DNA from: Enterobacter soli ATCC BAA-2102
Lineage (GTDB): Bacteria; Pseudomonadota; Gammaproteobacteria; Enterobacterales; Enterobacteriaceae
Reading direction: 5' to 3'
Length of the DNA: 64,000 nt
Assembly: GCF_001654845.1 (NCBI RefSeq)
Contig: NZ_LXES01000051.1
Span: forward strand, 1-64,000
Below, one piece after another: positions 1 to 8,519 of the stretch. The translations under genes were made by a program, and so were the position numbers. Under the pieces are notes generated by a model. That model was not told where the DNA came from and searched no databases. It saw only the letters and a program-made list of their open reading frames with translations. How positions within the stretch are numbered: the first letter of the stretch is position 1; each line of letters starts with the position of its first letter.

Positions 1-2
1 CG

Positions 3-57
3 GGGAGAGGGAGAAAACATAAAAAACGGTAACCTGGGTTACCGTTTTGCTTTTACC
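3..57. terminator. Terminator after pbpG, part of a repeated element
   Basis: Arms of 11 bp (23-33 and 38-48, AAAACGGTAAC with its complement) enclose the loop CTGG. A-rich and T-rich flanks make it usable in both directions; pbpG ends at 57. The preceding GGGAGAGGGA and the hairpin together recur at 27661-27715. Confidence 0.8.
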
Positions 58-977
58 TAATCGTTTTGCGCCGTCGCCATCTGTTCAGCTTTTTGCTTTT
101 TATAGCTCAGCGCCGCAGCCGGCACCGGTTGCACTTTCCCGGTTTCAATCCAGGTACGCAGGCGGCTTGCATCCGCGAAGTGGGTATATTTGCCAAAAGC
201 ATCCATCACCACCAGCGCCACCGGTTTCCCGTTAAACACGGTACGCATCACCAGACAGTGACCCGCCGCATTGGTAAAGCCCGTTTTGGTTAACTGGATA
301 TTCCAGTTTTCGCGATACACCAGATGGTTAGTATTGCGGAACGGCAGCGTGTACGCAGGGTTGGCAAAGGTTGCCATCTCTTCACGCGTGGTGCTGAGCT
401 GGCCTATCAGCGGATACTGTTTGCTGGCAATCAGCAGCTTCGTCAAATCACGTGCGGTAGAGACGTTGTGAATCGACAGCCCGGTCGGCTCAACATAATG
501 GGTGTTGGTCATGCCAAGCGATTTGGCTTTTGCATTCATTGCGCGAATAAACGCGTCATAACCGCCCGGATAATGGTGAGCCAGGCTCGCCGCCGCGCGG
601 TTTTCAGAGGACATCAGCGCCAGCAGCAGCATATTCTTACGGCTAATTTCGCTGTTCAGACGCACGCGAGAGTAAATCCCTTTCATCTCTGGCGTATGGC
701 TAATGTCTACCTTCAGTTTTTCATCCAGCGGCAGTCGTGCATCAAGCACCACCATCGCGGTCATTAATTTGGTGATTGACGCAATCGGGCGCACCAGATC
801 CGGGTGGCTGGAGTAGATCACCTGGTTGGTGTTCAGATCGACAATCATCGCGCTGCCGGAGGCAATTTCCGGTTGTGCAGCGGTGGTCACTGCGGGCGTT
901 TTGGCTAACGCTGGCACAGCAACAGATGCGCCAAAAATCAGCGCGAGGCTAAGTAAAGAAACTCGGAATTTCAGCAT
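57..977 (-). CDS. pbpG: D-alanyl-D-alanine endopeptidase PBP7
   Basis: Periplasmic penicillin-binding protein of 306 aa that cuts D-alanyl-diaminopimelate cross-bridges in peptidoglycan. A signal peptide ends near AlaLeuAla-25. All three S11-peptidase motifs are present: SITK at 67-70 with the catalytic serine, SEN at 124-126 and KTG at 231-233. Length is close to E. coli PBP7 (310 aa). It heads the same yohC-yohD neighbourhood as in K-12. The upstream region holds a small inverted repeat, GCCTGTG at 1022-1028 with its complement at 1041-1047, whose role is unknown. Confidence 0.96.
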   Translation of the reverse strand: MLKFRVSLLSLALIFGASVAVPALAKTPAVTTAAQPEIASGSAMIVDLNTNQVIYSSHPDLVRPIASITKLMTAMVVLDARLPLDEKLKVDISHTPEMKGIYSRVRLNSEISRKNMLLLALMSSENRAAASLAHHYPGGYDAFIRAMNAKAKSLGMTNTHYVEPTGLSIHNVSTARDLTKLLIASKQYPLIGQLSTTREEMATFANPAYTLPFRNTNHLVYRENWNIQLTKTGFTNAAGHCLVMRTVFNGKPVALVVMDAFGKYTHFADASRLRTWIETGKVQPVPAAALSYKKQKAEQMATAQND

Positions 978-1107
978 GGTGAGACTTCTGATAATTATTC
1001 ACGCACGTAATGACGTACACCGCCTGTGTTGAAGGATAAGCACAGGCTGGCTTCGGCATCATAGCGGTCACCGTGCTTTGTCGCCAGCGAAGAATCATGA
1101 ACAGATG

Positions 1108-1139
1108 CTGCATTGCTGGCATTTACGCCAGCAATGCAG
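1108..1139. terminator. Perfect 13-bp hairpin after yohC
   Basis: CTGCATTGCTGGC (1108-1120) and its exact complement (1127-1139) flank a 6-nt loop, 5 bp beyond the yohC stop. No T-run follows on either strand, so it may be an mRNA 3'-end stabiliser, a weak terminator or a protein site. The structure is certain, the function is not. Confidence 0.45.
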
Positions 1140-1144
1140 TGAAC

Positions 1145-1732
1145 TTAAAAGAGACGATATCCATAACCCCAAAGAATAACTGTCAGGGCAAGCAAGGCTT
1201 CCAGAACCAGCACACCAATCGCGAGTGTTGAACTGGAGAAGCTAAGCCCCTCTTCTTTGTTGATATTCAGGAAGGTTGGAACCCCCAGATACAGCAGATA
1301 ACCTGTGTAAAAGAGAGCAATAGTACCGATCAGCGCGCACAGCCAGACCAGTGGATAGAGCGCAACAATACCGCTTAAGAACAGCGGAGTCGCGACATAT
1401 CCGGCAAAGACCATACAGTGTGTCAGCGACGGGCGTTGTGGATAGTTACGTGCCATCCAGTGAATGACCCGCCCCATGACGGCCACCCCCGCCAGCATGA
1501 CGCCGTAGAACAGAATGGCGAGATACAGCCCGGTAAACCAGTTAAGCTTCACAACGGTGCCATCACCGAAGTTCCAGCCAATTTGCGTGGTACCTATAAA
1601 TGCGCAGATCACCGGCACTGCCGCCATCAGCAGCACATGGTGCGTATAGTGATGCGCAACCGTTTCGTTCTCGCCTCTTATCACGTGCATTTCACGGTCG
1701 GGATGGGAAAAGAGTCCCCAGACATGGTTCAT
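1145..1732 (-). CDS. yohC: Inner membrane protein YohC (Yip1 family)
   Basis: Protein of 195 aa with about five hydrophobic segments after a short cytoplasmic N-terminus (MNHVWGLFSHPDREM), matching E. coli YohC in sequence style and in position between pbpG and yohD. It belongs to the Yip1-like integral membrane proteins; no enzymatic activity is known. It diverges from yohD across 174 bp and is probably monocistronic. The strong hairpin at 1108-1139 marks its 3' end. Confidence 0.9.
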   Translation of the reverse strand: MNHVWGLFSHPDREMHVIRGENETVAHHYTHHVLLMAAVPVICAFIGTTQIGWNFGDGTVVKLNWFTGLYLAILFYGVMLAGVAVMGRVIHWMARNYPQRPSLTHCMVFAGYVATPLFLSGIVALYPLVWLCALIGTIALFYTGYLLYLGVPTFLNINKEEGLSFSSSTLAIGVLVLEALLALTVILWGYGYRLF

Positions 1733-1906
1733 AGCGCCCCCTTGTTGTCGGCCCGTCAGCGATACTTCAAGTATAATGCAGGCTTCAGATTATTTTATGT
1801 ACAAGGCTAAAAATGCCGCTTCGGGCAATCTGCTTTCATTGCGCCATTATTGATTCATGGGGTGTATGATTAATGCAGATACTGACAGGGAGACTACGCT
1901 GACTTT

Positions 1907-2473
1907 ATGGATATCAATGGTCTGATTGAACAGTACGGCTACGCAGCGCTGGTGATAGGCAGCGTGGCTGAAGGTGAAACCATCACGCTGCTTGGCGGTG
2001 TGATCGCGCATCAGGGGTTGTTGCGTTTCCCGCTGGTGGTGGCTGCCGTGGCACTGGGCGGTATGATTGGCGATCAGCTGCTCTATTTTCTGGGGCTGCG
2101 CTTCGGGCCAACTCTGCTGCAACGATTTTCAAAGCACCGCAAGAAGATCCGCCGCGCCCAGCGGCTCATTCAGCGTCATCCGTACCTGTTTGTGATTGGT
2201 ACGCGCTTTATGTACGGCTTTCGTATTATCGGGCCGATCCTGATTGGTGCCAGCCGTCTGCCGCCTAAAATTTTCCTGCCGTTAAATATTCTTGGCGCCA
2301 TCGCCTGGGCGTTGATTTTTACCACTCTGGGCTATCTCGGCGGTGAAGTCATTGGCCCGTGGCTGCACAATCTTGACCAGCACGTTAAACACTGGGCATG
2401 GCTGATTCTGGTGGTTGGGGCGGTGATTGCCGTGCGCATCTGGCTCAAACGCCGGGACGATAAGCGGGAGTGA
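1907..2473 (+). CDS. yohD: DedA-family membrane protein YohD
   Basis: Protein of 188 aa (E. coli 192). DedA-family membrane proteins are linked to membrane homeostasis and envelope integrity, and some members to lipid-carrier recycling. Typical motifs are visible: GMIGDQLLYFLGLRFG near 44-59 and the GTRFMYGFR loop near 91-99, followed by hydrophobic segments and a basic tail (KRRDDK). In K-12 yohF follows; here the next gene is mdtQ, convergent after 22 bp, so yohF is absent from this locus. Confidence 0.92.
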   Translation: MDINGLIEQYGYAALVIGSVAEGETITLLGGVIAHQGLLRFPLVVAAVALGGMIGDQLLYFLGLRFGPTLLQRFSKHRKKIRRAQRLIQRHPYLFVIGTRFMYGFRIIGPILIGASRLPPKIFLPLNILGAIAWALIFTTLGYLGGEVIGPWLHNLDQHVKHWAWLILVVGAVIAVRIWLKRRDDKRE

Positions 2474-2495
2474 AAATGCGCTCCCGCCGTGCCCG

Positions 2496-3914
2496 TTACC
2501 CGTGGTGATAGCCCCCACCCAGCGCGGAGGTCAGCTGAAGCGAGGCATCCAGGTACTGCCCTTTCAGAGTCAGCCCGGCAATTCTTTCCTGTAGCGCGGG
2601 AATTTTGGCCTCGCTGACGCGTGAACCGGCAATCAACCCGGCGTTAAAGCGCGCCTGAGCAAGGTTCACCACCCGCGCGGCATCGCGTTCCACTTTCTGC
2701 TGCTGTTGATTTTTGCTGGCCAGCGTTTCAACTTCACTGGCGGTTCGCGCCACCTGATTCACCGCATCCACGACCGCTTTGTTGTAATCGGCAACGCTCA
2801 GGTTGTTTTGCGCCTGGGCAATATCCAGCTGTGCATTAAGCCGGCCGCTATCGAAGATAGGCAGCGTAAACCCGGCGGTGACGCCCATCTGCTGTGCAGA
2901 ATGGCGGAACAGGTCGCTCAGGTGCAGGGCATCCTGTTGCAGGAAGGCCATCAGGTTGAAGTCCGGGTAGAACGCCGCTTTGGCGGCATCGACATTGCTC
3001 ATGGAAGCCTCAATGTACCAGTGTGCTTCCTGAAGATCCGGGCGACGCGCCAGCAGCTCATAGCCAAGTGTTGTCGGTAACGTGGCCTCGACCGCAGGTA
3101 AATCGTGGTGGACCAGTTTCACCGACGACGAGTTGGTCAGCGCCTGTAATCTCGCCTCAATGACTTTCATCTTGCCGCTCACTTCGGCAATACGTTCATC
3201 GGTTTTGCTGGCGTTAATATCTGTCTCCACCCCTTCGATGGATGACGTGATCCCGTGCTGATAAAGCTCTTTATCCGCTGAGATAATCGAATTTTGTTCC
3301 TGCCTGATGTCGCTTAACACCGTGTTAATCGCCGACTCGGTTTGCCACTCCCAGTAGAGCCGTGCCACGCTGCTGGCCAGCAGTTGCCGGGTTTGTTCCA
3401 GCTCGGCTTTCTGAGCGTTGACTTTACCGATACGCGCCTCAACGAGATCGCGGTTTTTACCCCACAGATCCAGATCCCAGCCCGCCGTCACGCCAAAGGT
3501 GCCGTTGGTATACCACGGCCCGGTCGTACCCGCTGCCGGGTCGGTTATCGCGAAAGGCCCCATTAACCCTTCGGCAGACATTTTTTGCCGTTCAACATCT
3601 GCGGATACATCGATCTGCGGGCCGTCTTCGGCCATGGCGGCTTTCGCCTGCGCTTCCGCAAGCGTAATGCGCTGCCGGGCGATTTGCATATCTGGCGCAT
3701 CGTCCAGGGCTTTTGTAATCAGCGCGTTGAGCTGCGGGTCGCCATAGGATGTCCACCATTCGCTTTTCGGCCAGTCGGTATGGCTCAGCTGTGTTGCCAC
3801 CGTGGCGTTTACCGCTTGTGTTCCGATGGGAGCTACCGCGGAATGTTGCGGTGCGCAGGCGGTAAGAATTAAAACAAGAGGAGCACTCAGAGATATAAAA
3901 AGAGACGGTTTCAT
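2496..3914 (-). CDS. mdtQ: Outer membrane efflux lipoprotein MdtQ (NodT/TolC type)
   Basis: Outer membrane factor of an RND/MFS-type efflux system. The ATG at 3914 gives 472 aa; a GTG at 3926 would add four residues. A lipoprotein signal ends in the lipobox LTAC with the lipidated cysteine at residue 20 (from the ATG). Two OEP repeats follow, and stretches such as GPQIDVSADVERQKMSAEGL and RHSAQQMGVTAG are almost identical to E. coli MdtQ. The reading frame looks intact, whereas mdtQ is annotated as a pseudogene in K-12. No pump or adaptor gene is adjacent, so its partners must be encoded elsewhere. Confidence 0.9.
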   Translation of the reverse strand: MKPSLFISLSAPLVLILTACAPQHSAVAPIGTQAVNATVATQLSHTDWPKSEWWTSYGDPQLNALITKALDDAPDMQIARQRITLAEAQAKAAMAEDGPQIDVSADVERQKMSAEGLMGPFAITDPAAGTTGPWYTNGTFGVTAGWDLDLWGKNRDLVEARIGKVNAQKAELEQTRQLLASSVARLYWEWQTESAINTVLSDIRQEQNSIISADKELYQHGITSSIEGVETDINASKTDERIAEVSGKMKVIEARLQALTNSSSVKLVHHDLPAVEATLPTTLGYELLARRPDLQEAHWYIEASMSNVDAAKAAFYPDFNLMAFLQQDALHLSDLFRHSAQQMGVTAGFTLPIFDSGRLNAQLDIAQAQNNLSVADYNKAVVDAVNQVARTASEVETLASKNQQQQKVERDAARVVNLAQARFNAGLIAGSRVSEAKIPALQERIAGLTLKGQYLDASLQLTSALGGGYHHG

Positions 3915-4072
3915 TACGCCATTCACTCAAAAAAATAAAGGCGCAAATTACCCCTGTAAAACTTCTTTTTTTTAGGAAACTGTGGCAATCCGTAATTTGT
4001 TATACAAATTCACGTTTAGAAAAATATTCAGCGAACGAATTAATTAAATATATTTAATACCCAAACTCATTA

Positions 4073-4105
4073 TTAACCCGGCAGAAATAAAACCTGCCGG
4101 GTTAA
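4073..4105. terminator. Terminator of the beta-glucoside operon
   Basis: Twelve-bp perfect arms TTAACCCGGCAG (4073-4084) and complement (4094-4105) with a 9-nt loop, 12 bp beyond the 6-phospho-beta-glucosidase stop. No clean U-run follows on the minus strand, so efficiency is uncertain. Confidence 0.6.
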
Positions 4106-4116
4106 TAACAATCGTT

Positions 4117-5511
4117 TTACACTTTCAGTGACGCGCCTTTTGTGGCAATCACTTCTTTATACCAGTGGAAACTTTTCTTACGGCTGCGCGCCAGCGTCCC
4201 GTTTCCACTATCGTCACGGTCGACATAAATAAAGCCGTAACGTTTAGACAGTTCCGCTTTCGAGGCACTGACCAGGTCAATTGGCCCCCAGCTGGTATAG
4301 CCCATTACCTCAACGCCGTCGTCAATCGCTTCTCGCACCTGAACCAGGTGATCGTTGAGATAGCTGATACGGTAGTCGTCCTGCACCACGCCGTCGGCAT
4401 CCGGCTTATCTTTCGCACCCAGACCGTTTTCCACGATAAACAGCGGTTTCTGATAGCGATCCCACAGCACGTTCAGCAGGGTGCGCAGGCCAACCGGGTC
4501 AATCTGCCAGCCCCATTCAGAGCTTGCAAGGTGCGGGTTCGGCACCATGCTCAGGATATTACCGCGCGCCTGCTGGTTCAGCGCTTCATCGGTGGTCACA
4601 CAGCCGGTCATGTAATAGCTGAAGGAGATGAAATCGATGGTCGATTTCAGCGCATCGCGATCGGCATCGGTCATCTCCAGCTGAATGCCATTATCACGGA
4701 AGAACCGCAGCATGTAGCCCGGATAGGCGCCACGGCACTGCACGTCGCCAAAGAACTGCCAGGCGCGGTTTTCCTGAAGCGCTTCCAGCACATCTTCTGG
4801 CTTACAGGTCAGCGGATACATCAGGCCGCCCAGCAGCATGTTGCCAATTCTGGCGTCAGGGATAATGTCATGGCAGGCTTTTACCGCCAGCGCGCTGGCC
4901 ACCAGCTGATGGTGGATTGCCTGATACACCTCGCCTTTACTGCTGGTTTCCGGCAGGCCAACACCGGTCATCGGCGCGTGCAGCGACATGTTGATCTCGT
5001 TGAAGGTCAGCCACAGTTTGACTTTCTCTTTGTAACGCGCAAACACGGTGCGGGCGTAACGCTCGAAGAAACCAATCACCTGACGGCTGCCCCAGCCACC
5101 ATACTGCTTCACCAGTCCCCACGGCATTTCATAGTGCGACAGAGTCACCAGCGGCGTGATGTTGTGTGCAGCCAGTTCGTCGAACAGCTTGTCGTAAAAC
5201 GCCAGGCCCGCTTCGTTTGGCTGTTGTTCATCCCCGTTCGGGAAGATACGCGTCCAGGCAATCGAGACACGCAGGCAGCTGAAGCCCATCTCGGCAAACA
5301 GGGCGATGTCTTCCGGATAGCGGTGATAGAAATCAATCGCCACATCTTTAATGCCGTTGTCACCCGCCACACGCTCGACCACCGGGCCAAACACCCCCTG
5401 CGGCTGGACGTCAGAGGTGGATAACCCTTTGCCATCGGTCAGGTAAGCGCCTTCTACCTGATTCGCGGCAACCGCGCCGCCCCATAAAAAATCATCCGGG
5501 AAAGTTTTCAT
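4117..5511 (-). CDS. 6-phospho-beta-glucosidase (GH1)
   Basis: Cytoplasmic enzyme of 464 aa that hydrolyses phosphorylated beta-glucosides delivered by the PTS permease encoded upstream. The ATG at 5511 is preceded by AGGAGA; the GTG one codon earlier is less likely. In the numbering that includes the GTG, the GH1 acid/base is Glu173 in TFNEIN and the nucleophile is Glu362 in IVENG. SSEWGWQIDP and the SKRYGFIYVD/RKKSFHWYK region near the C-terminus are typical of phospho-glucosidases of the BglA/AscB/BglB type. It is the last gene of the operon, 12 bp after the permease. Which of the bgl/asc/arb paralogues it equals cannot be decided by eye. Confidence 0.93.
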   Translation of the reverse strand: MKTFPDDFLWGGAVAANQVEGAYLTDGKGLSTSDVQPQGVFGPVVERVAGDNGIKDVAIDFYHRYPEDIALFAEMGFSCLRVSIAWTRIFPNGDEQQPNEAGLAFYDKLFDELAAHNITPLVTLSHYEMPWGLVKQYGGWGSRQVIGFFERYARTVFARYKEKVKLWLTFNEINMSLHAPMTGVGLPETSSKGEVYQAIHHQLVASALAVKACHDIIPDARIGNMLLGGLMYPLTCKPEDVLEALQENRAWQFFGDVQCRGAYPGYMLRFFRDNGIQLEMTDADRDALKSTIDFISFSYYMTGCVTTDEALNQQARGNILSMVPNPHLASSEWGWQIDPVGLRTLLNVLWDRYQKPLFIVENGLGAKDKPDADGVVQDDYRISYLNDHLVQVREAIDDGVEVMGYTSWGPIDLVSASKAELSKRYGFIYVDRDDSGNGTLARSRKKSFHWYKEVIATKGASLKV

Positions 5512-5523
5512 CACGTTCTCCTG

Positions 5524-7383
5524 TTATTGATGGCTTACGCTGAGTAACGGGGTTCCGGCATTGACAGACGTCGCCGCCACGGTCACCACTTCACGATACT
5601 CGTCGCTGTTACTGATAATAATCGGGGTCGCCAGGTCGTATCCGGCATCAAGAATGGCCTGACGATCAAACTCCAGCAGCAGGTCGCCCGGCTGTACCTT
5701 ATCACCCACCTTCACGTGGGCGGTAAACGGCTTGCCGTCGAGTTTCACAGTATCGATCCCCACGTGGATCAACACTTCAATGCCACTTTCACTGAGCAGG
5801 CCGATGGCATGTTTGGTCTGGAACAGCGAGGCCACTTCACCGGCAAACGGCGCAATCACCTTGTTATCCGCCGGAATAATGGCCGCGCCATTGCCCAGCA
5901 GACCGCTGGCAAAGGTCGCGTCCGGTACCTGGTCCAGCGCCAGCACGGTACCGGTCATCGGCGACAAGACATCGTTTTCACCCACGCTCACCGGCACTGC
6001 CGTTTCTGGCGTGGTACGCCCTGGCATCCCCGCCACCAGCGTCAGGCCGCAGCTCAACACCAGCGCCACGATCGTACCGATAATGCCGCCCCACAGGGTT
6101 GCATCCACGCCACCTGGCGGGATCATCTGCGCGATGGTAAAGATGTTGGCGAAGCCGAACGAATAGACATGGGTATCGCTAAAGCCGACAATCGCCCCGC
6201 CAATCGCCCCGGCCACACAGCCAAAGATAAACGGGCGACGCAGCGGCAGGTTAACGCCATACACCGCCGGCTCGGTAATCCCGAAAATCCCCGCCGTCAC
6301 GGATGAACCCGCCAGCATTTTCTGGCGTGCATCACGGGTACGCAGGAAGATACCAAGCGCCGCGCCCACCTGCCCGAACACCGCAGGCAACAGCATTGGC
6401 AGCATGGAGTCGTGGCCCAGCACGGCCAGGTTGTTGATCATCAGCGGAACCAGCCCCCAGTGCAGGCCGAAGATCACGCAGACCTGCCACAGCGCGCCCA
6501 TTGCCGCGCCCGCCAGCCACGGCGCCAGCACGTAAATCCACTGGTAGCCATTCGCCAGCAACTGGCTCAGCCAGGTCGCCAGCGGGCCAATCACCAGGAA
6601 GGTCAGAGGTACGGTAATGCCTAAGCAGATCAGCGGCGCGAAGAAGTTTTTCATCGACGGCGGCAGAAGCTTAGTGCTCTGTTTTTCCAGCCAGCAGCTC
6701 ACCCAGGCCGCGAGGATAATCGGGATCACCGACGAACTGTAGTTGAACCAGGTCACCGGAATACCGAGGAATGCATCAGCAACTGCCCCCGGCTGCTGGC
6801 TGGCGGTAAACGCCGAGATCATCAGTGGATGTGTCAGTGCGCCGCCAATCACCATGGTGATAAACGGGTTGCCGCCAAATTTCTTCCCGGCGGTATAGCC
6901 CAGCACCAGCGGGAAGAAGAAGAACAGTGCGTCACTGGCCGCAAACCAGATTTTATACGTCCCGCTGTCGGTCGTGAGCCAGCCGCACACCACCGCCAGG
7001 GCCAGCAGACCTTTCAGGATCCCCGACGCCGCCAGGATGCCGATAAACGGCGTGAAAATCCCGGAGACGATATCAATCAGACGCCCCAGCAGATTGCCTT
7101 TTTCGCCCTTCTCTTCCACAACCGGCGTATCATCCGTCAGCCCTGCTTCGCTACGCACCGCTTTCCAGACGCTGTTCACATGGTTACCAATCACCACCTG
7201 AAACTGGCCGCCGCTTTCGACCACCATAATCACGCCCGGATTTTTCTTCAGCCCTTCGGCGTTGGCTTTTTGATTGTCTTTCAGTTTGAAGCGCAGTCGG
7301 GTGGCACAATGCACCAGACTGACAATGTTCTCTTTTCCGCCAACGTGGCCGAGAATATCCTTCGCTAAAGCCTGGTATTCCAT
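5524..7383 (-). CDS. bglF: Beta-glucoside-specific PTS EIIBCA permease (BglF type)
   Basis: Membrane permease of 619 aa that imports and phosphorylates beta-glucosides using phosphate from HPr. Domain order is EIIB (about 1-90, phospho-cysteine 26 in LVHCATRLRF), EIIC (about 105-450, many membrane spans) and EIIA (about 480-619, active His in VLIHVGIDTVKLDG). The ATG at 7383 follows TAAGGAAA; an upstream in-frame start at 7416 would add 11 residues without a better site. In the E. coli system BglF also phosphorylates and restrains BglG, which fits the antiterminator gene immediately upstream. Confidence 0.94.
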   Translation of the reverse strand: MEYQALAKDILGHVGGKENIVSLVHCATRLRFKLKDNQKANAEGLKKNPGVIMVVESGGQFQVVIGNHVNSVWKAVRSEAGLTDDTPVVEEKGEKGNLLGRLIDIVSGIFTPFIGILAASGILKGLLALAVVCGWLTTDSGTYKIWFAASDALFFFFPLVLGYTAGKKFGGNPFITMVIGGALTHPLMISAFTASQQPGAVADAFLGIPVTWFNYSSSVIPIILAAWVSCWLEKQSTKLLPPSMKNFFAPLICLGITVPLTFLVIGPLATWLSQLLANGYQWIYVLAPWLAGAAMGALWQVCVIFGLHWGLVPLMINNLAVLGHDSMLPMLLPAVFGQVGAALGIFLRTRDARQKMLAGSSVTAGIFGITEPAVYGVNLPLRRPFIFGCVAGAIGGAIVGFSDTHVYSFGFANIFTIAQMIPPGGVDATLWGGIIGTIVALVLSCGLTLVAGMPGRTTPETAVPVSVGENDVLSPMTGTVLALDQVPDATFASGLLGNGAAIIPADNKVIAPFAGEVASLFQTKHAIGLLSESGIEVLIHVGIDTVKLDGKPFTAHVKVGDKVQPGDLLLEFDRQAILDAGYDLATPIIISNSDEYREVVTVAATSVNAGTPLLSVSHQ

Positions 7384-7436
7384 CTCGATTTCCTTACATC
7401 TGATGCCCGCAGGCACCTGTTGACTGAGTATAAAAA

Positions 7437-7508
7437 TAAAAAAACCCGAGAACGTCCTCCTTTCGAAGGCCGCGCTCAGGTTTTGCCTGCGTTATGCAGT
7501 AACAATCC
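7437..7508 (-). promoter_or_regulatory. Bgl-type RAT antiterminator overlapping terminator, before bglF
   Basis: On the minus strand GGATTGTTACTGC is followed by GCAGGCAAAACC (7479-7508), the ribonucleic antiterminator of the BglG/SacY family. It overlaps the 5' arm of a GC-rich imperfect stem ending in a T-run (7437-7484). Binding of the antiterminator would block the terminator and allow bglF-glucosidase expression. Confidence 0.88.
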
Positions 7509-7520
7509 AGATTTTGAGGC

Positions 7521-8354
7521 TTAACGCCCCTCTTTTCTCACCCGTTCAATATGAATGGCGAGGAACATAATTTCTTCGGTTGTCAGCTCACGCTGATAAC
7601 TTTTCTGCAAATGCTGCGCGATTTTCTCGGCGCATTTCCAGGCTTTCGCGTAGTTGTCTTTCACCGCCGTATGCAGTGATACATCATCGTCTTCCACCAC
7701 GGTGCGGGTGAGCATCCGCTGGGCAAAGAACTTCAGATGAGTCACAAAACGCTGATAGCTTAACGACTCTTCGTCGTACTCCAGGTGCAGTTGGTATTTC
7801 ACCAGTTGCAGGATCTCCTGCATGACCCGGGTAACGTGCATCACTTCCGGCATTTCGCTGTTCAGCTGCGCGGTCACCAGATGCAGCGCGATAAACCCGG
7901 CCTCATCCTCTGCCAGTTCGACATTCAGGCGTTTGGCGATAATGGCCCGTGCCTCCTGCCCCAGTTCGAACTCTTTCGGATACAGACGTTTAATATCCCA
8001 CAGCAGCACGTTTTTGATTGCCAGCCCTTTCTTTTGCCGTTCAATCGCAAAGTAACAGTGGTCCGTTAAGGTGATATATAAACTGTCCTGCAATTTCCCT
8101 AACCGCTGCGCGGCCAGCCCAATGATGCGGTCACAGGTGGTCATCACTTCCAGCGGGATCTGGCTCAGCAGTTCCCCCAGTCGACGCACCAGTTCGTCAC
8201 TTTGCAGCGCGAACACTTTTTCGACAAGCGCAGTATCCAACTCTTCACCGACGCGCTTCTGGAAGGCCAGTCCTCGGCCCATCACAACCTGTTCGCGCCC
8301 GCGTTCATCCTGAACAACCACCACATTATTATTAAGAATTTTGGCGATTTTCAT
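7521..8354 (-). CDS. bglG: BglG/LicT-family transcriptional antiterminator
   Basis: RNA-binding antiterminator of 277 aa (E. coli BglG 278). An N-terminal CAT domain (about 1-55, MKIAKILNNNVVVV) binds RAT hairpins; two PRD domains follow (about 65-170 and 175-277) with the expected histidines in DHCYFAIER, FIALHLV, LHTAVKDNY and FLAIHIERV. Phosphorylation by PTS proteins sets its activity. Three RAT sites in this cluster, before the porin, before this gene and before bglF, are the obvious targets, so it should control its own synthesis. The gene is preceded by RAT 8375-8434 and followed by RAT 7437-7508. Confidence 0.94.
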   Translation of the reverse strand: MKIAKILNNNVVVVQDERGREQVVMGRGLAFQKRVGEELDTALVEKVFALQSDELVRRLGELLSQIPLEVMTTCDRIIGLAAQRLGKLQDSLYITLTDHCYFAIERQKKGLAIKNVLLWDIKRLYPKEFELGQEARAIIAKRLNVELAEDEAGFIALHLVTAQLNSEMPEVMHVTRVMQEILQLVKYQLHLEYDEESLSYQRFVTHLKFFAQRMLTRTVVEDDDVSLHTAVKDNYAKAWKCAEKIAQHLQKSYQRELTTEEIMFLAIHIERVRKEGR

Positions 8355-8374
8355 CGGAACCCCAGAAACAAAAA

Positions 8375-8434
8375 AACCTGACCTCCGGCAGATGCCAGAA
8401 AATCAGGTTTTGCCTGCCTAAGCAGTAACAATCC
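8375..8434 (-). promoter_or_regulatory. Bgl-type RAT antiterminator overlapping terminator, before bglG
   Basis: Minus strand GGATTGTTACTGC...GCAGGCAAAACC at 8406-8434, overlapping a terminator stem (AAACCTGA at 8375-8382 pairing with its complement at 8404-8411) followed by a T-run. It lies 20 bp upstream of the bglG start. Confidence 0.9.
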
Positions 8435-8519
8435 AGTTCTGGCACTCTATCAGTTTCATTCGTAGCCTCAATGTGTCACGAGCAAAAACGTGACGCAGAT
8501 CGTACTTGCTACGGTTTTA

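Noticed and set aside
4165..5424. Long open frame (419 codons) on the plus strand opposite the 6-phospho-beta-glucosidase
   Set aside because: It is antisense to a clear GH1 enzyme with all catalytic motifs; the translated sequence has no recognisable family and reflects GC-rich codon bias.
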